From assembly GCF_900215295.1 (NCBI RefSeq), contig NZ_OCMF01000001.1, forward strand, positions 124,001 through 188,000: a DNA stretch of 64,000 bases. The letters run 5' to 3'. Under the pieces are notes generated by a model. It ran no database searches. It worked only from the letters and a program-made list of their open reading frames with translations, and was not told the DNA's origin. This DNA is from Salinimicrobium sediminis (GTDB lineage Bacteria; Bacteroidota; Bacteroidia; Flavobacteriales; Flavobacteriaceae). How positions within the stretch are numbered: the first letter of the stretch is position 1; the number at the start of each line of letters is the position of its first letter. A program made the translations under genes and the position numbers. This document shows, piece after piece, positions 50,767-58,996 of this stretch.

Positions 50767-51260
50767 GGTTCAAGGTTTAAAGTTCAAGGTTGTTACAGGA
50801 TGCAGGTTCAATTGGTGCGGGTTTAAAAAGCTATTAGCTCTTGGCTTTTGGCCATTGGCTTTTTTACGTCTTTGCGAAGGAGCTTCTCTGCGATTGAAGC
50901 AATCTCCTCCTCGAAAAACGGAAAGATCACTGCTAGATCCTCTCCCCTTTTTTCGGGATTCAAATATTGGTAGTTGCCCAAAAAGCTATTAGCTCTTGGC
51001 TTTTGGCCTATGGCTTTCTTACGTCTTTGCGAAGGAGCTTTTCTGCGACTGAAGCAATCTCCTTCTCGTGAAACGGAATAGGTAATGTACAGCCTCTCCG
51101 AAACTTTTTCCTGTTTTGCCCTTGCCCTATCTTGAAGGTTCGGGAGGAACCGGGAAAAAAGTTGGCAGTGCTCAGTGATCTTGAAAGCTTTTGGTTGTTG
51201 GCTGTTAGCTTTTAGCTTTTTTTATTTTGAGGCCTTTGCGCGCTTTGCGAGAAAGATTTC
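50767..51260. repeat. Repeat-filled 590-bp spacer with a duplicated 95-bp segment
   Basis: No gene is seen between 50750 and 51339. Features: four GGTTCAA-type heptamers (50767-50794); a 95-bp segment at 50825-50921 with a second copy at 50980-51076, each holding TTGGCTT-type heptamers and a TTGCGAAGGAGC...GAAGCAATCTCCT block; GCTTTTG-type heptamers at 51187-51221; and a GCCTTTGCGCGCTTTGCGAG block (51231-51250) like the GxxExxY repeat. Confidence 0.8.
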
Positions 51261-51339
51261 GGGTTCAAAATTCAGGATTTAAGATTCTTGTCAGCAACTC
51301 ATCCCAGTTTTGCTATCTTTATTAATCTAATTCCAACCC

Positions 51340-51984
51340 ATGAAAAAATATACTCTCCTCCTGTTTCTAATTTCCCTACTCCTTTCCTGCACAGATACAC
51401 AACAAGAACAAACCATAGTCCAAAAAATAGCGAATGCTAATGGTTTTGAAAACTGGGAAGATGTAAAGGAACTCCGCTATACCTTCAATGTAAGAGTCAA
51501 TGACACTTTAAGGACCAGCAGGGCCTGGACCTGGCAACCTAAAACTAATATGGTCACTCTCACTACTCCTGACAGTACAGTAACCTATAACCACAAAACA
51601 GAAGCTGCGGCTAATGAAAAGACAGATCAGCGGTTCATTAATGATCAGTACTGGCTACTCTTCCCTTTCCACCTGGCATGGGATGAGATGGAATGGGAGC
51701 ATACAGAAGAAGCCACAGCTCCTATCAGCGGCGAACAAATGCAGCGGGTCACTGTGACTTATCCCGGCGGAGCCGGTTATACTCCGGGAGACCAGTACGA
51801 AGTTTATTTCGGAGACGATCATATCATCAGGGAGTGGGTATATCTCTCCGGCGGCAGCAGGGAAAATCCTTTCCCCGCCACCTGGGAAGATTACAAGGAT
51901 TTCAGCGGAATCAATATCGCACAGATGCACAGGAGTAAGGATGGGAGTTTTGAGCTGTTTTTTACTGATGTGAGTGTGGAGTAG
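51340..51984 (+). CDS. Lipoprotein of unknown function
   Basis: This 214-residue protein has a lipobox (SLLLSC, Cys about 17). The mature part is beta-rich with many tryptophans and aromatic residues: RAWTWQPKTN, DQYWLLFPFHLAWDEMEWEH and WVYLSGGSRENPFPATWEDY. It resembles conserved flavobacterial lipoproteins, but I cannot name a family. A near-consensus box TATCTTTA at 51314-51321 lies 18 nt before the ATG. The stop is followed within one base by heptamer arrays. Confidence 0.75.
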   Translation: MKKYTLLLFLISLLLSCTDTQQEQTIVQKIANANGFENWEDVKELRYTFNVRVNDTLRTSRAWTWQPKTNMVTLTTPDSTVTYNHKTEAAANEKTDQRFINDQYWLLFPFHLAWDEMEWEHTEEATAPISGEQMQRVTVTYPGGAGYTPGDQYEVYFGDDHIIREWVYLSGGSRENPFPATWEDYKDFSGINIAQMHRSKDGSFELFFTDVSVE

Positions 51985-52067
51985 CTAGTATTGAGTAGTG
52001 AGAAAAAGCTTTTGGCCTTTAGCCTTTAGCTTTTGGCTTTTTCCGTTATCAGTTGTCGGTTGTCGGT
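51982..52067 (+). repeat. Three short heptanucleotide arrays
   Basis: Two AGTATTG/AGTAGTG units (51987-52000) just after the TAG stop, five GCTTTTG/GCCTTTA units (52008-52042), and three TATCAGT/TGTCGGT units (52047-52067). The remainder of the 327-bp spacer to 52311 shows nothing recognisable. Confidence 0.85.
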
Positions 52068-52311
52068 TTATTCGGTTACACTCAAATCCCTAAATACCGA
52101 CTTGCTATTACATACTGCTGAATATATTCCTGGTTGCGGTTTCTTCTTATCATCTCAACAGAGTTTTTTTCGGCAGAAAGAAGGCACGTTGAGCAATCTC
52201 ATTTTTTCGTCTTTTGGCTTTTGTTCCCGTGTACGGTGATCAGTAGAAAACGAACTTAATTATTGTTAACTGTTCCCTGATCATTGAAAATTAAAAAGTC
52301 TTGGCTCTAAT

Positions 52312-53583
52312 TTATTGGCTTTCAGAAAAATATCCCTTCAACACCTGCCCAAACTCATACATATTTTCAAAAGAGCAATAAAACGGTGCCGGTGCCAGCC
52401 GGATCACATTAGGTTCCCGCCAGTCGGTGATCACCCCGTTCTTCATTAGGTAGTGAAAAAGTTCCTTCCCCTGTCCGTGCAGGAAGACTGATAGCTGTGT
52501 TCCCCTTTCCTGTGGTGTGATGACCTCAAAGTTGCCGCCGACTTCTTCTTCAACTTCCTGAAGAATGTACTCAAGGTAAGCAACGATTTTGTTGCGCTTT
52601 TCAATTAATGCAGGCATACCAACTTCCTCAAAATATTCGAGCGACGCCAGGTAAGGGGCTAAAGCAAGTATGGGTGCATTGCTAATCTGCCAGGCATTAG
52701 CGCTGGGTTCAGGTTGGAATTCGGGTTCCATGAGGAAACGTCTCTCTTTGTTGTGTCCCCACCAACCTTCGAATCGGGGTATATCTTTTTGATCATGGTA
52801 CTGTTCATGAACAAAACATCCCGATGCATTTCCGGGACCGGAATTCATATATTTATAACTGCACCAGGCAGCGAAATCGACATCCCATTCATGTAACTTC
52901 AACTCCACATTTCCCGCAGCATGGGCAAGGTCCCAACCTACATAAGCTCCGGCTTCTTTCCCGATTTTAGTGATGGTTTGCATATCCAGGACCTGCCCGT
53001 TATAATAATTCACTCCGCCCATCAAGACCAGGGCACACTCCTCTCCTACTTCCCTGATCTTTGCCAAAATATCCTCAGTTCTGAAATGATGCTCCCCCTC
53101 CCTCTTTTTGACTTCAACAATAACCTCCTTAGGATCCAGACCATGAAACCGCACCTGACTCGCGATCATGTATTGATCACTGGGAAAGGCTTTTTCCTCC
53201 ATGATAATCTTATAGCACTCTTTGGTAGGTCGGTAAAAAGAAACCATTAACAGATGCAGGTTTACTGTGAGAGTATTCATCACAGTAATTTCAGAAGGCA
53301 TTGCACCTACTATAGGTGCCAGTTTTTCTGAAAACCGCTCGTGGTAATCCCACCAGGCCTTCTCTGCCTGAAAGTGTCCCTCCACAGCCAACTCCGCCCA
53401 ATCGGTCATCACCTCATCAACATATTTCTTTGCATTCTTAGGCTGCAAACCCAATGAATTCCCGGTAAAGTAGATCACTTTTTTGCCGTTGACTTTTGGG
53501 AAGTGGAATTTATTGCGGAAGTTTTTAAGAGGGTCTTGTTGATCGAGTTGCTGGGCGTATTGAAGAGTATTTTCAAAAGTCAT
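52312..53583 (-). CDS. kynU: Kynureninase
   Basis: This 423-residue PLP enzyme cleaves kynurenine to anthranilate and alanine (or 3-hydroxykynurenine to 3-hydroxyanthranilate). The PLP Lys is in CSYKYMNSGPGN, and the substrate site includes FTGNSLGLQPKNAK, VMNTLTVNLHLLM, GWDLAHAAGN and GWWGHNKERRFLM. No other tryptophan-catabolism gene is near, so it may supply NAD synthesis or anthranilate recycling. It is monocistronic. Confidence 0.96.
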   Translation of the reverse strand: MTFENTLQYAQQLDQQDPLKNFRNKFHFPKVNGKKVIYFTGNSLGLQPKNAKKYVDEVMTDWAELAVEGHFQAEKAWWDYHERFSEKLAPIVGAMPSEITVMNTLTVNLHLLMVSFYRPTKECYKIIMEEKAFPSDQYMIASQVRFHGLDPKEVIVEVKKREGEHHFRTEDILAKIREVGEECALVLMGGVNYYNGQVLDMQTITKIGKEAGAYVGWDLAHAAGNVELKLHEWDVDFAAWCSYKYMNSGPGNASGCFVHEQYHDQKDIPRFEGWWGHNKERRFLMEPEFQPEPSANAWQISNAPILALAPYLASLEYFEEVGMPALIEKRNKIVAYLEYILQEVEEEVGGNFEVITPQERGTQLSVFLHGQGKELFHYLMKNGVITDWREPNVIRLAPAPFYCSFENMYEFGQVLKGYFSESQ

Positions 53584-53599
53584 TTCTGAAAGTTTGGCT

Positions 53600-53607
53600 C
53601 AAAAATA
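53600..53607 (-). promoter_or_regulatory. -7 box (TATTTTTG) for kynU
   Basis: Exact TAnnTTTG on the minus strand, 16 nt before the kynU ATG. Confidence 0.55.
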
Positions 53608-53687
53608 CGTTTTTTGGAACGAATTAATTTCAATGAATGGTCGATCGGAGTCGAGACCTCATGATGGTATTTTTTCCTTATTTGCAT

Positions 53688-53793
53688 GACTATCCCTTTT
53701 TCCGGTTCACTTTAGGTCCGGTGCCACCGGAAAAAGAAAAACTAATTCTTTTGCCCCTCCCTAAAGGGTGAGAATTAGTTTTTCCTAAATTTA
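53688..53793. repeat. Hairpin-bearing direct repeat, left copy (DUF559 cassette)
   Basis: The segment starts GACTATCCCTTTTTCCGG and ends CCTAAATTTA. It contains an outer CTTTTTCCGG...CCGGAAAAAG stem and an inner perfect 13-bp stem (53737-53749 with 53771-53783). A second copy is at 54182-54301. Confidence 0.9.
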
Positions 53794-53795
53794 TT

Positions 53796-54209
53796 GTGGT
53801 GAAGAAAGATAATCCATATCATGATAATAGCATGTGGAAAGGTGCTCGATCTGAGATCTTTAAGCGGGCAGAGTATCTTCGCCACAATCCTACAGAGGCA
53901 GAAAAAGTTCTGTGGGAGAAATTAAATTGTGATCCCTATAAAAAATATCATTTCAGGAGACAACATCCTATATATCATTTCATTGCCGACTTCTATTCGC
54001 ATAGGCTAAAATTGATTATAGAATTAGATGGAGGTTATCATGAAAAAGAAGACCAACAGAAGAAAGACGAAATACGCACAGATCTGCTCAGTTTTCAGGG
54101 GCTGGATATCATCCGTTTCACAAATCAGGAGGTAATGGAGAACATGGAAACAGTTCTAAAAACACTAGAAGAAAAAATTAAGACTATCCCTTTTTCCGGC
54201 TCCCTTTAG
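53796..54209 (+). CDS. DUF559 endonuclease-domain protein (Vsr/PD-(D/E)XK-like)
   Basis: This 137-residue protein has the DUF559 pattern: RAEYLRHNPTEAEKVLWEKL, HFRRQHPIYHFIADFY and the catalytic core LIIELDGGYHEKEDQQKKDEIR (E-x-D-G...H) in a very-short-patch-repair-like fold, then FTNQEVMENMETVL. Usually in several copies per genome, function unproven. It starts from GTG (53796, or GTG 53799). Its last residues, from T-I-P-F-S-G-S-L, and stop are encoded by the right repeat copy, and the gene begins 3 nt after the left copy. Confidence 0.87.
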   Translation: MVKKDNPYHDNSMWKGARSEIFKRAEYLRHNPTEAEKVLWEKLNCDPYKKYHFRRQHPIYHFIADFYSHRLKLIIELDGGYHEKEDQQKKDEIRTDLLSFQGLDIIRFTNQEVMENMETVLKTLEEKIKTIPFSGSL

Positions 54210-54301
54210 TCCCGATAGCTATCGGGAGGGGCAACCGGAAAAAGAAAAACTAATTCTTTTGCCCCTCCCTAAAGGGTGAGAATTAGTTTTACCTAAATTT
54301 A
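54182..54301. repeat. Hairpin-bearing direct repeat, right copy (DUF559 cassette)
   Basis: Copy of 53688-53793, with an 18-bp perfect palindrome TCCCGATAGCTATCGGGA (54210-54227) in place of the left copy's loop, and a 12-bp stem (54246-54257 with 54279-54290). A third, decayed copy lies at about 54330-54377. Confidence 0.9.
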
Positions 54302-54375
54302 ATTTGTTTCACACTACGAGTAAATAGGACCTTTTCCCGGCTCCCTTTAGGGCTGGGGCAAAACGGGAAAAAGTT

Positions 54376-54416
54376 GAAGCTTTACTTCATCACTCCGTTA
54401 CTTCATTACTACATCA
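54376..54416 (-). repeat. Octanucleotide array starting at the O-methyltransferase stop
   Basis: On the minus strand from the TGA stop (54416-54414): TGATGTAG, TAATGAAG, TAACGGAG, TGATGAAG, TAAAGCTT. Every unit begins with a stop trinucleotide. Confidence 0.8.
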
Positions 54417-55058
54417 CCGTATTCTCCTCGAAATAGTCAACCCATCCCTCACCGGTAACATCACCGTCTCCAGCCTGTCATCTTCAACCAACAACCGGTT
54501 GTATTCCAACAAGGCTTTGGTAGATTCATCATCTTCCTGCACGGGTTCTACTACTTTTCCGCTCCAAAGAACATTATCCGATAGGATCACTCCTCCCGGC
54601 CGCAGCTTTTCCATGATCTGTTGAAAGTAAACAGGATAATTCGGCTTATCTGCATCAATAAACACCAGGTCGAAATCCTCTTTTAGAGAGGGAATGATCT
54701 CTGTAGCATCTCCAAGATGCTGCACGATCTGCTCTTTCCGGGGAGAGGCTTCAAAATACCTTTTTTGAAGATCTATTAGCTCTTCGTTGATATCGATGGT
54801 GTGAAGGATTCCGTCCGACCTCATGCCTTCTGCCAAACAAAGTGCCGAATACCCGGTATAGGTACCTATTTCCAGAATATTTTTTGGATTGATCAGCTTC
54901 GACAGCATACTCAGCAGCCGCCCCTGGTAATGTCCGCTTAACATTCGTGGCTGTAATACCTTCTGATTAGTTTCCCGGTTGAGTTGCTGCAGCAATTCGG
55001 GTTCTTTAGATGAGTGTTGAACTACGTAATCATCGATGGCTTGTGGCAGGAAATGCAT
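54414..55058 (-). CDS. Class I SAM-dependent O-methyltransferase
   Basis: This 214-residue enzyme matches the Methyltransf_3 (caffeoyl-CoA/catechol O-methyltransferase) family: ILEIGTYTGYSALCLAEG (SAM site), HTIDINEELIDLQ, DLVFIDADKPNYPVYFQ (metal-binding Asp) and GGVILSDNVLWSGKV. It methylates a catechol-like hydroxyl with Mg2+. Its true substrate in this organism is unknown. The 5' side is a heptamer array (55065-55092) 6 nt before the ATG, so no conventional promoter was seen. Confidence 0.92.
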   Translation of the reverse strand: MHFLPQAIDDYVVQHSSKEPELLQQLNRETNQKVLQPRMLSGHYQGRLLSMLSKLINPKNILEIGTYTGYSALCLAEGMRSDGILHTIDINEELIDLQKRYFEASPRKEQIVQHLGDATEIIPSLKEDFDLVFIDADKPNYPVYFQQIMEKLRPGGVILSDNVLWSGKVVEPVQEDDESTKALLEYNRLLVEDDRLETVMLPVRDGLTISRRIR

Positions 55059-55064
55059 GTTGTT

Positions 55065-55092
55065 AGTATTGAGAAGTGAGTATTGAGTATTG
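55065..55092. repeat. Heptanucleotide array in the 5' region of the O-methyltransferase
   Basis: Four units AGTATTG, AGAAGTG, AGTATTG, AGTATTG. The same unit family occurs after the stops at 9981 and 48529. Confidence 0.85.
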
Positions 55093-55235
55093 AGAGGTCA
55101 AAAATACAATTTTTGAGAATCTGGAGCCTAGAGACGAAAGACTAGAATTTATACTTTTTCTGCTACAATTATTGTTTAGAATTTGGTCCTCCCCGGCTGA
55201 ACCTCTAACGGATAAAATCATCGAGACTAAAAGAT

Positions 55236-55257
55236 GGCGCGGATTTGCAATCCGTGA
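55236..55257. repeat. REP-like palindrome GGCGCGGATTTG type
   Basis: GGCGCGGATTTGCAATCCGT with stem CGGATT/AATCCG; a related sequence lies at 59645-59666. The rest of the spacer 55093-55505 has no gene I trust. Confidence 0.6.
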
Positions 55258-55505
55258 CGGGGTATAATAAAAAGGATGTTTCAATTATTGAAAGAAGCAG
55301 ATTGCTTCTTTCGCTATAAAGCTATTTTTCTGTGTAAACAATCTTACAAAAACGTAACGATTCAAATCCAAAAGCACTTCGACTTTTCCTCCTGCTACCG
55401 CATTCGGGCTCAGTGTAACATCCAAAAAATTAGAATTTGGGGGTGGAAAGCAGGAATGGTAGAGATAAAAATAACAGATGTAATAACCTTAATTTTATGA
55501 AGTTG

Positions 55506-55540
55506 AAAGCCAAAGACCAAAAGCTATAAGCTAATGGCTA
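55506..55540 (-). repeat. Heptanucleotide array starting at the tatA stop
   Basis: On the minus strand from TAG (55540-55538): TAGCCAT, TAGCTTA, TAGCTTT, TGGTCTT, TGGCTTT, all in register with the stop codon. Confidence 0.85.
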
Positions 55541-55819
55541 AAACCTGCGTTTCACCGAACCGGTTATCTCCTCGATCTCTTCCTTGACTTTGTCGATCTC
55601 CTTCTTCACATCATTCCCCATGGAAGTATCCATGCCGTGTTTTTCTGCACTGCGCATGACCTCAGATTTAATATCGTTAGTGGCATTTTTGATGCTGCGC
55701 ATACCTTTTCCCAAACCACGGGCTATCTCCGGAATTTTATCTGCACCAAAAACCATCACCAGCACAAACATGATGAACGCCATCTCGGCACCACTGATAA
55801 AAAGAGGAAGTGTTTGCAT
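55538..55819 (-). CDS. tatA: Sec-independent translocase subunit TatA/TatE
   Basis: This 93-residue protein has a short periplasmic start, one membrane helix (about 12-28, AEMAFIMFVLVMVFGADKIP) with the FG hinge, an amphipathic helix (IPEIARGLGKGMRSIKNATND) and a charged tail. TatA forms the pore of the twin-arginine pathway, which moves folded proteins. A -7 box lies only 7 nt before ATG, so the mRNA may be almost leaderless. tatC is not adjacent. Confidence 0.92.
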   Translation of the reverse strand: MQTLPLFISGAEMAFIMFVLVMVFGADKIPEIARGLGKGMRSIKNATNDIKSEVMRSAEKHGMDTSMGNDVKKEIDKVKEEIEEITGSVKRRF

Positions 55820-55826
55820 AAGACTA

Positions 55827-55834
55827 CAAATATA
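55827..55834 (-). promoter_or_regulatory. -7 box (TATATTTG) for tatA
   Basis: Exact TAnnTTTG on the minus strand, only 7 nt before the tatA ATG. Confidence 0.55.
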
Positions 55835-55938
55835 CTCAGATTTCTATTCAGAAGAAAAAGGGGCTTGTTAATTCTGTCTTGGCTGCAAATCCTTCTTTTT
55901 CAAGAAGTTTTTAGGAAGAAAAAGACATGTTTTCAACA

Positions 55939-56333
55939 GCTGCGCACCTCCTGCGGAGGGATTTGTCTCCGGACCACCCCGTCTGCCTGCGGCAGCCACC
56001 CCTCCTTATTAAGGAGGGGAACTTCTGAGGTGCCTTTGGCACCACTGCCTTCGGCAGGTTTCTGCCCGAAAAGTCAACTTATATGAATACTATTAGTCTA
56101 CTACAAATAAGAGCGAAAATTGGAATCCAACTATCTCCCCTTCTTCGGAAGGATTGGGAGATAAGGAAAAAAGAGAACCAGGCCTGCTTTGTTGCCCAAG
56201 TTGTTTTTTCGGCTGCTGCGCACCTCCTGCGGAGGGATTTGTCTCCGGACCACCCCGTCTGCCTGCGGCAGCCACCCCTCCTTATTAAGGAGGGGAACTT
56301 CTGAGGTGCCTTTGGCACCACTGCCTTCGGCAG
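55939..56333. repeat. 119-bp identical direct repeats within an 812-bp gene-free spacer
   Basis: Copies at 55939-56057 and 56215-56333 look identical over 119 bp. The sequences between and after them (56080-56145, 56365-56425) are diverged copies of each other, so the unit is about 276 bp. Each copy holds a CCCCTCCTT-ATT-AAGGAGGGG hairpin and a CTGCCTTCGGCAG stem. An inverted relative is at 56543-56610. Confidence 0.92.
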
Positions 56334-56452
56334 ATTTTCGGCTCGAAATGGCAACCAAAATCTGTACTACTGGCTACTTCAAATAAGGGCCAAATTTTAA
56401 TTCCAATCAGCTCCCCTCCTTTGGAGAGGGCGGGGGGAGGATGAGCACAAAA

Positions 56453-56480
56453 AAAACCCTCTAAAAGAGGGTTTTCTTTA
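56453..56480. terminator. Bidirectional terminator-like hairpin downstream of the M1 peptidase gene
   Basis: AAAACCCTCT/AGAGGGTTTT stem (56453-56462, 56466-56475) with an A run on one side and T run on the other. Two more hairpins follow, at 56486-56505 (CTCCTCCC/GGGAGGAG) and 56515-56535 (AAAACACCT/AGGTGTTTT). Confidence 0.7.
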
Positions 56481-56542
56481 AATTTAATTCCGGAGCCTCC
56501 TCCCAAAGGGAGGAGAAAACACCTTCAGGTGTTTTGAACCCC

Positions 56543-56630
56543 AACCGGCTCCCCTCCTTTTTTAAGGAGGGGTGGCAGGCGATAGCCTGACGGGGTGGTC
56601 CGGAGACGACACCGCCACAGGCGGCAAGGT
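56543..56630. repeat. Inverted, diverged copy of the 119-bp repeat core
   Basis: Contains CCCCTCC-TTTTTTA-AGGAGGGG and GACGGGGTGGTCCGGAGAC, the complement of the core of the direct repeats at 55939 and 56215. It ends at the stop of the M1 peptidase gene. Confidence 0.8.
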
Positions 56631-56631
56631 T

Positions 56632-58941
56632 TTACTGCTGGGTTTTCTCTTTGAATTCCTGAAACTTATCTGCTTCAGCAGCCTGTGGCCATGAATTGTT
56701 GCTGGTATCAACATCGGCAGTTTCAAGATCGGGATCAACCACGATCTTTGTGATCTCTTTGTCTGTTGCCAAAGCTCTGCTAACCTGTGTGTCATTCTTT
56801 CTCCAGATCTGTACAGGATAAGTCACTTTTTCAGTACTGCCATCGGCATAAGTGTATTCCACAATGATAGGCATTACAAGTCCACCCGGTTTATTGAAGG
56901 TTACCTGGTAAAAATACTTCGGCATCTTCATCTCTGCTCTTTGCTGCGGAGTAAAATTGTCCATCAGGTATTCATTCAATGTAGGTGCATTTTCAGCAGG
57001 AGTCTTGCCTTTCATGCTCTCATTGTACTCTTCACCGCCTTCTTCTACCACGTAAAGCACATCCATGGAAGATGGATCTTCCACGCCGTAACGCTTCAGC
57101 AGTTCAGTTCCTTCTTTCGTAGGCTTATCGGTCACATAATATTTTTTCACTTCCTCCACGCCTATATCTACAAAGTCGGTAGTATAGAACCAGCCTCTCC
57201 AGAACCAGTCAAGATCAACGGCAGACGCATCTTCCATTGTTCTGAAAAAATCTTCAGGGGTAGGGTGTTTAAACATCCATCTCTGAGCATAAGTTTTAAA
57301 GGCATGATCAAACAGCTCTCTTCCCATCACAGTTTCGCGAAGGATATTTAGTGCAGTAGCCGGCTTTCCGTAGGCATTGTTCCCTAACTGATATACATTT
57401 TCTGGATTTGACATGATGGGGGAAATAAATGATTGATCACCCTTCATATAATCCACAATTCTTGCAGGCTCTCCTCTTCTGGAAGGATATTTAGTGTGCG
57501 GCGCAATATCCTCAGGATATTTATCACCATACTCCTGCTCGGCCACATATTGCATGAAAGTATCAAGACCTTCATCCATCCAGCCCCACTGGCGCTCATC
57601 TGAATTCACGATCATAGGGAAAAAGTTGTGCCCTACTTCATGGATGATCACGCTCATCATTCCGTACTTCACACGGTCGCTATAAGTTCCGTCCTCATTA
57701 GGCCTTCCATAGTTCCAGGAGATCATAGGATATTCCATTCCTTGGTTCTTGGCATGTACCGAAATGGATTTCGGGTAAGGGTAGGTAAAAGTGTGATCTG
57801 AATAAGATTTTAAAGTATGAGCAACCACTTTAGTAGAAAAATCTTCCCAAAGCGGATTACCTTCTTTTGGATATAAAGAAACAGCCATTACATCTTTTTC
57901 TCCCAGGTCAACAGCCATCATATCCCAGATGAATTTTCGGGAAGTAGCGAATGCAAAATCCCTTACCATTTCAGCTTTCAGTTTCCAGGTCTTTTTCTTG
58001 TCAGAAAAACCTTTTTCAGCAGCTTCAGCTTCTTCCTGGGTTACGATCATTACCGGCTTGTCGTAAGATTTTTTAGCCTGCTCATAGCGACGCATCATTT
58101 CCTTTGAAAAAACTTCCTTGCGGTTTACCAATTCCCCGGTTCCATCAAGCACATGGTCTGCAGGTACAGTAATATTCACTTCGTAATCTCCAAACGGAAG
58201 TGCAAACTCCCCATTCCCCCAAAACTGGTAATTCTGCCAGCCTTCTACATCATTATAAACTGCCATTCTTGGAAAGAACTGTGCAATTACGTAAGCGTTG
58301 TTACCGTCTTTCGGAAAATGCTCATAACCCGACCGCGCTCTGTCAGTCACGTGATTATTGACATTATACCACCATGCAATGTCAAAAGTGAACTTTTCTC
58401 CTGCCTTTAATGGCTGCGGAAGATCCACTCTCATCATAGTTTGGTTGATAAAAGTCTTCAGTGGCTGCCCATTGGCACTCACCTCTGTAATATTAAAACC
58501 TCCGTCAAAAGGCTCCTGCATATATTCATCCACGAAATTTCCTGGTTGCGCCACCGGGGCAATTCCATTGCCGTCCTTTAGCTTAGCCACAGATTCTTTG
58601 GTGCGGATATTTTGATCCAACTGCACCCACAGGTATTCGAGATCATCGGGGGAATTATTGTGATAGGTAATGGTTTCGCGGCCGGTTAGCTTCTGAGTCT
58701 TATCATCAAGCTCGATATCCATTTTATAATCGGCCTCATTTTGATAATAGGCAGGGCCGGGAGCACCGCTACCCGTGCGGTACTGGTTAGGGGTAGAAAA
58801 TTCCTGGTAAAGTTGACGGAATTTATTTTCATTGATGTGTCCCCCTTCCCTCTGCTCGGTTTGTTGTTCTGTTTCCTGGGCAAAAACGCCGGCAGAGAAC
58901 AAAATGAAAAAAGCCGCAAGGGCAGTTTTAATAGATCTCAT
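56632..58941 (-). CDS. Exported M1-family metallopeptidase
   Basis: This 769-residue protein has a signal peptide (to GVFAQ). The aminopeptidase-N-like N-terminal beta domain is followed by the catalytic domain: QGMEYPMISWNYG (replacing GAMEN), zinc site HEVGHNFFP (HExxH) with the third ligand in WMDEGLDTFMQ 19 residues later. M1 enzymes remove N-terminal residues from peptides; an extracytoplasmic location is expected. The DUF6702 gene lies 55 nt upstream and is probably cotranscribed, a pairing often seen in this group. Confidence 0.93.
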   Translation of the reverse strand: MRSIKTALAAFFILFSAGVFAQETEQQTEQREGGHINENKFRQLYQEFSTPNQYRTGSGAPGPAYYQNEADYKMDIELDDKTQKLTGRETITYHNNSPDDLEYLWVQLDQNIRTKESVAKLKDGNGIAPVAQPGNFVDEYMQEPFDGGFNITEVSANGQPLKTFINQTMMRVDLPQPLKAGEKFTFDIAWWYNVNNHVTDRARSGYEHFPKDGNNAYVIAQFFPRMAVYNDVEGWQNYQFWGNGEFALPFGDYEVNITVPADHVLDGTGELVNRKEVFSKEMMRRYEQAKKSYDKPVMIVTQEEAEAAEKGFSDKKKTWKLKAEMVRDFAFATSRKFIWDMMAVDLGEKDVMAVSLYPKEGNPLWEDFSTKVVAHTLKSYSDHTFTYPYPKSISVHAKNQGMEYPMISWNYGRPNEDGTYSDRVKYGMMSVIIHEVGHNFFPMIVNSDERQWGWMDEGLDTFMQYVAEQEYGDKYPEDIAPHTKYPSRRGEPARIVDYMKGDQSFISPIMSNPENVYQLGNNAYGKPATALNILRETVMGRELFDHAFKTYAQRWMFKHPTPEDFFRTMEDASAVDLDWFWRGWFYTTDFVDIGVEEVKKYYVTDKPTKEGTELLKRYGVEDPSSMDVLYVVEEGGEEYNESMKGKTPAENAPTLNEYLMDNFTPQQRAEMKMPKYFYQVTFNKPGGLVMPIIVEYTYADGSTEKVTYPVQIWRKNDTQVSRALATDKEITKIVVDPDLETADVDTSNNSWPQAAEADKFQEFKEKTQQ

Positions 58942-58996
58942 AGATATAATTTAAGTTTAGGTTGCTAAAAATAATTGAATTCTGAAGTTTTGCAAT

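Noticed and set aside
53641-54420. Complete insertion sequence or transposon
   Set aside because: No transposase is encoded and no target-site duplication could be identified; the unit is reported as a gene-plus-repeat cassette instead.
55276-55500. 74-codon open frame
   Set aside because: Lies in a repeat-rich spacer, with no promoter, no recognisable domain and cysteine-rich random-looking composition.
55637-56386. Several open frames of 60-149 codons across the 119-bp repeats
   Set aside because: They repeat the same peptide from each repeat copy on both strands, as expected of open frames created by the repeat itself.
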